DNA from: Humulus lupulus
Lineage: Eukaryota > Streptophyta > Magnoliopsida > Rosales > Cannabaceae
Direction of reading: 5' to 3'
DNA: 64,000 nt
NCBI RefSeq assembly: GCF_963169125.1
Contig: NC_084802.1
Span: 118,672,903 to 118,736,902 of the forward strand
The position numbers were made by a program, and so were the translations under genes. This document shows positions 60,291-64,000 of the stretch, one piece after another (within the stretch, counting starts at the first letter, position 1; each line of letters starts with the position of its first letter). The notes below the pieces were generated by a model. That model was given only the letters and a program-made list of their open reading frames with translations, made no database searches and was not told the DNA's origin.

Positions 60291-61461
60291 GTCAGTAAGA
60301 AAGCTGCTGAGTCATTAGCTGATCCAGAGGAATACCCTAATTTGTTTGACGACTGGGATGTTTCTCTTTCCCTTGAAGCAGAAAGTGGAAAAAACAGGCA
60401 TGACTTCTTTTTTTCCTCTAATTTTTTATTGTGTGCATGATAGGTGTTCAAAGTTTTATTGCAATAATTGGAAAAACCATTTATGCTGTCTACTCTTCAT
60501 TTATTTGCTCGTAATAGTGGATTTCCATGGATACAATTTGCAAGTGCAATTATCCTCCTGCTGAACTGTACCCAATCTATGCTCAGAAATCAACCACCAA
60601 CCTTCTTGAGAAGTTTAAGAGCATGCAAATCGATGAAAACGATGATCCAACTGAAAATGGACAGCATGATCATGAGGTACGAAATGTCAACTTCATACAG
60701 ATTTTTCTAGTGTTGCTAAAATTCTTGAACCGACAATAGGACAATATTGTTATACCTTTATCACTTTTCATCCTCCCGAAACCCATAGGACCAATTTTTT
60801 TTTATTTTACTATCCCATATCCATATGGTTATAGTTATGGTAATAAATTTATTTCTAATTTTAAGTAGGCCATAGGTATGATAAAGATATTACAAAATTG
60901 GACCATTACAAACATCACCTTTTTTATTTTAATCTGCGCGAGCTGAAAGCTTCTGTATGTGACTTGCCTGCTTAAACTTTCTCATAGAACTGTTAAGGGG
61001 ATGTCATGGGTTTAAACTTTGTGAAGATTTTTCAAAAACATTTTGCTGGCCTTAAGACTGCTGAAATTATGTATGTCAATTTGGGTGTGAATTTGGCCCA
61101 TAAGGTATCTTCCTAAGAAGTAAAATGCCGTGTTATTATCAGATTTGTCACTTTACAACTGTTCACTGTAATTCAAAATTGAGATTCTCGCATCTCTCTC
61201 CCAGAATAAGATTTTAGAGTTTTGTTTGCATTTTATTCTCTTCAGGAGACTCTGGGGAACGAGGAAAATCATGGACAAGGAGCTGTGGTTGAAGAGGATG
61301 CTAGTTCCACAAATGGTATTGTTATTTTAGATAGTAAGGAGGATGAAGAAGAATTGGGAGCAAAGGATGAGAACAGTTCACCACAAAAATTGGAAGTTAA
61401 AGACGAGAGCACTTCAGCAGATGAATTGGAAGCAAAGGATGAGAACACTTCACCATCCTAA
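60291..61461 (+). pseudogene. 3'-terminal exons of coatomer subunit beta' (beta'-COP), gene fragment
   Basis: Beta'-COP is a WD-repeat subunit of the COPI coat that buds vesicles from the Golgi. Three exons remain. 60291 to about 60397 encodes KKAAESLADPEEYPNLF, a segment typical of plant beta'-COP. About 60543-60676 encodes CNYPPAELYPIYAQKS..., with donor GAG|gtacg at 60676/60677. 61246-61461 encodes the acidic tail, which ends TSPS followed by TAA. All WD repeats and most of the alpha-solenoid are missing upstream. The first intron looks abnormal: the exon seems to end at AACAG followed by GC, and the next AG acceptor is out of phase. The tail carries three near-copies of a motif of about 12 residues (ELEAKDENTS). 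It is likely a non-functional captured or truncated copy. Confidence 0.75.
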
Positions 61462-62516
61462 GGTGATGCTTTGCTGAAAGTATGAAGGTATCCCCTGGAT
61501 TAAATTGTTTTGTTGGACTTTTTTTTCCTTTCCCTGAAGCAAGAATAGTAGATATTATTGGTTCTTGTTGCCATTCTGGTCGTTTCCTCTTATACTTTGT
61601 TATGGAACTATCATTATGTTCACTACTTTTTTTTTTCTAAGTCAATTTTTTTTTTCATCTTCACAAGTCTAGCCATCTCTTCTTTAGCAGGGATCAAGAT
61701 TTTGATTTATCTAGACACTGGTTTTCGTGTGTTCAAATTTCCTGAATTATCTGTTTATCTACCATGCATGTTTTCCTTGTGAATAATATCTAGATATTTT
61801 TCGTGGTGGAGCAAATATTATATTTACATCTAAACTATGATTAATTATTAATGCTAGATATACGACAGTTTCCACACTTGTTGCATTTTATATGTGCAAT
61901 ACTTGTTTCAAGTCAAATACCATGCCTGTTTTTAATTATGAATCTTGGCATTGATTGAAATTTTATATGTCATGCCCTTCCAATGTCAGATATACATTAC
62001 CATCTATTCAGTATTTAATTTTGTGTAAGAGTCAACTGGTGTTGATTGTTTTGATTTTCTTTACCTCTCATTTTCTCCATTTTTACTTCTGTTCTTATGG
62101 TTGAGATATCAGTGAACATAGGATACATTACCAGTTCCACAGGACAAGCTAGGTCCAGCTGTTATACGCATATCTTCTGGTGAGAAAAATGTTTCTACTT
62201 TAGCTTATTTTTCATTTCTGTCAAAATCCTATGTTATTAATAGCTGTTGTGATTCATTTCTGTTGTGATCGCTGATTCACATCATGTTCTTTTTCCTCTT
62301 TTATCTTTAAGACTTGCATTTTCCTCACAACCAGTTTGTGCAATCTTTTCACTAGCTTTAAGCATTGTTGCTATGTGAAAAGTTTGGAGTTTAAACTTTT
62401 AAATGAAAATTAGAAACCCTTGTGAGATGCAACCCTTACAAGAAGGAAATTATATGCAACCCTTACAATCTCCATTTTGGTCGTGCTTGTTTGTTTTTAT
62501 ATCTCGACATAACAAG
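61462..62516 (+). other. Spacer between beta'-COP and delta-COP fragments
   Basis: About 1.05 kb, AT-rich, intron- or UTR-like. A less AT-rich block at about 62125-62178 (cattaccagttccacagg... to cttctg) followed by gtgag could be a non-coding exon. No protein-coding segment was recognised. Confidence 0.45.
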
Positions 62517-64000
62517 ATGGTAAGAGTTTTCTCTTCCCATTATTCCTTTGTTCAAAGTTGGGTTTTGATGTTTGATTATTTATTTATTTATTTACTACTA
62601 CTATTATCATTATTATGGATTTGAGTTATAGCATCGGTAAGTAGTCCATTTCGCGTTTGGAGACATGCAATGAAAATAAGCATGCATTAATAATTTTGAG
62701 TGATTGAAATGGTTAAATGCTTGTAAATATTACCAAGTATTTTGCATTTTCAAAATTTGACATTTATAATTTTTTTTTTATATTACATTTATCTTGCTGC
62801 AAATATATATATATATAAATATGTATTACATTTATCTGTTTTATTGCTTATCAATCATCTTCACTTTCTACGTAGGTTGTTCTTGCTGCTTCCATCGTAA
62901 CCAAGTCTGGGAAAGGTGTGTATTTTTTTGTCTTACATTTTTTTATTTAATTTATTTATCAGTAATATTTGAGTTTTGAGTTTGTCAGTTTCAAAATTTC
63001 ATGTAATTACATAGGGCTGGACAAGAGAGAATACTTTTATTGTAATTGCAGAACTCATGTCTTGTTCAGTTGCTACTGTGCTGTCTCGTGTACAGTTCAA
63101 TTGCTAAATGTCTAAACTACCCTAGGAATCTTATATTATGGGTTAAGATGATGGTAATGAAACAACCACTTCGATGTAAAACTGGATTTTATAATGAAGT
63201 TTTGTTTAGATTTTTATTATTTTTATGTTAGCTACCTAAAAGAATGCAATTGTGGAAAGAGTTTGTCGTGGATATAGGCCATATTTTATAGGCAGATCAG
63301 AAGATTGATTGACAGGAACTGGTAAAGTACATTGTTCATGGAGGTTTCTGGTAGCTCATAAGTCTTTAAACTCTGCTTTCTCGCATAGTAAAGTTATTTT
63401 GTAGCAACAACTTCATAATGGATTTTTTTGTTTTTGTTTTGGGTAAAATGGGATAGGAATGTGAATGTGAATGAAACTTTCAGAATAATGGTGCACCTCT
63501 TGGCATTGTCTAAACCGTTGTCTTTATTTATTTATTTATTTTCTACACCTTCTCCTTTTCTTTCTTGCATATAAAATCCTTGCAGTAATTTCTTTGATTT
63601 TAAGGGCAAGCACCATTTTTACATATAATTTTTCACTGTCCTCGAGTTCCTGGCATTGTTATTTATTTTCATCTGTACATGAGTAAAATGTTGTTAAGTT
63701 TCATTCTGCAAGTGATTAGGAGTTCTAATTGGTGGTTTTATTTCTTGCTTTGGCAGTACTTGTTTCTAGACAATTTGTGAACATGTCTCGCATAAGAATA
63801 GAAGGTCTTCTTGCAGCTTTCCCCTATTTTTTTTTCAGTCTTTTGTACAGTATATCCATTTTACAATTTGAATGGGTTTTATTTCCATCAACTTGCTATC
63901 TAAATAAGTTGGTGGAAATATCTGTATAAGTTTATTCCTTAACTAGCTTTAGGTGCCGGAGTATTCTATGTCTGTAGATGAAGAGGGTGTTTGCAGGACT
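62517..64000 (+). pseudogene. 5' exons of coatomer subunit delta (delta-COP), with a deleted exon segment; runs off window
   Basis: Delta-COP is the COPI subunit related to adaptor medium chains. Exon 1 ends at ATG|gtaagag (ATG 62517-62519). Exon 2 (62876-62915) encodes VVLAASIVTKSGK after a cgtag acceptor. Exon 3 starts at 63757 after tggcag and encodes VLVSRQFVNMSRIRIEGLLA plus AFP up to 63824. Exon 4 starts at 63953 after ctttag (VPEYSMSVDEEGVCRT). Phases agree for exons 1-3. Homology stops abruptly after 63824. About 50 residues normally found before VPEYS, and the 5' splice site, are absent and replaced by T-rich non-coding DNA, so exon 3 reads into a stop at 63927-63929. This predicts a non-functional gene copy. 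Confidence 0.8.

Overview
This window comes from a flowering-plant nuclear genome, probably a eudicot. The evidence is dense, nested plant LTR retrotransposons, a plant-type CACTA transposon and GT-AG-intron fragments of plant COPI coatomer genes. I cannot name the species. There is no bacterial-style gene organisation, CRISPR array, rRNA gene or intact tRNA gene. I found no intact host protein-coding gene; nearly everything is mobile DNA in various states of decay.

Layout, left to right. (1) 1-4968: a minus-strand gag-only LTR element (A), cut by the window edge. (2) 5252-14191: a related gag-only element (B) with target duplication GTTTT; its right LTR is split by a solo LTR (11765-14160). 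B sits in copia remnants (5170-5251, 14197-15012). (3) 15013-19801: AT-rich DNA with a SINE-like unit, a possible MITE and microsatellites. (4) 19802-37850: one CACTA end (19802), then a second CACTA element starting at 20838. Its TNP2-type transposase relic lies at 35480-37850, separated from the 5' end by a 12.6-kb Tat-lineage Ty3/gypsy element (C, 22728-35300, target duplication GATTA). C carries, antisense to its gag-pol, an extra intron-containing gene of the 'putative gypsy type transposon' family (24476-27269). (5) 38340-39646: a minus-strand copia pol relic, broken by element H. (6) 39647 to about 57720: a minus-strand chromodomain gypsy element (H) with an LTR of about 4.2 kb, split inside its reverse transcriptase by a complete plus-strand chromodomain gypsy element of 9.8 kb (F, 45939-55733, target duplication ATATG). 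(7) 58307-59574: a truncated LTR of the H family in the opposite orientation. (8) 59575-64000: a CACTAC-starting boundary followed by same-strand fragments of two COPI subunit genes, the 3' exons of beta'-COP and the 5' exons of delta-COP. The delta fragment lacks most of one exon.

Inferred insertion order: copia and CACTA remnants are oldest; A, B, H and C landed in or beside them; the solo LTR and F landed later, in B and H respectively. The observations most worth follow-up are the COPI mosaic at the right edge, the spliced antisense gene in element C, the back-to-back inverted H-family LTRs, and the palindrome cluster shared by three LTR copies of the F family.
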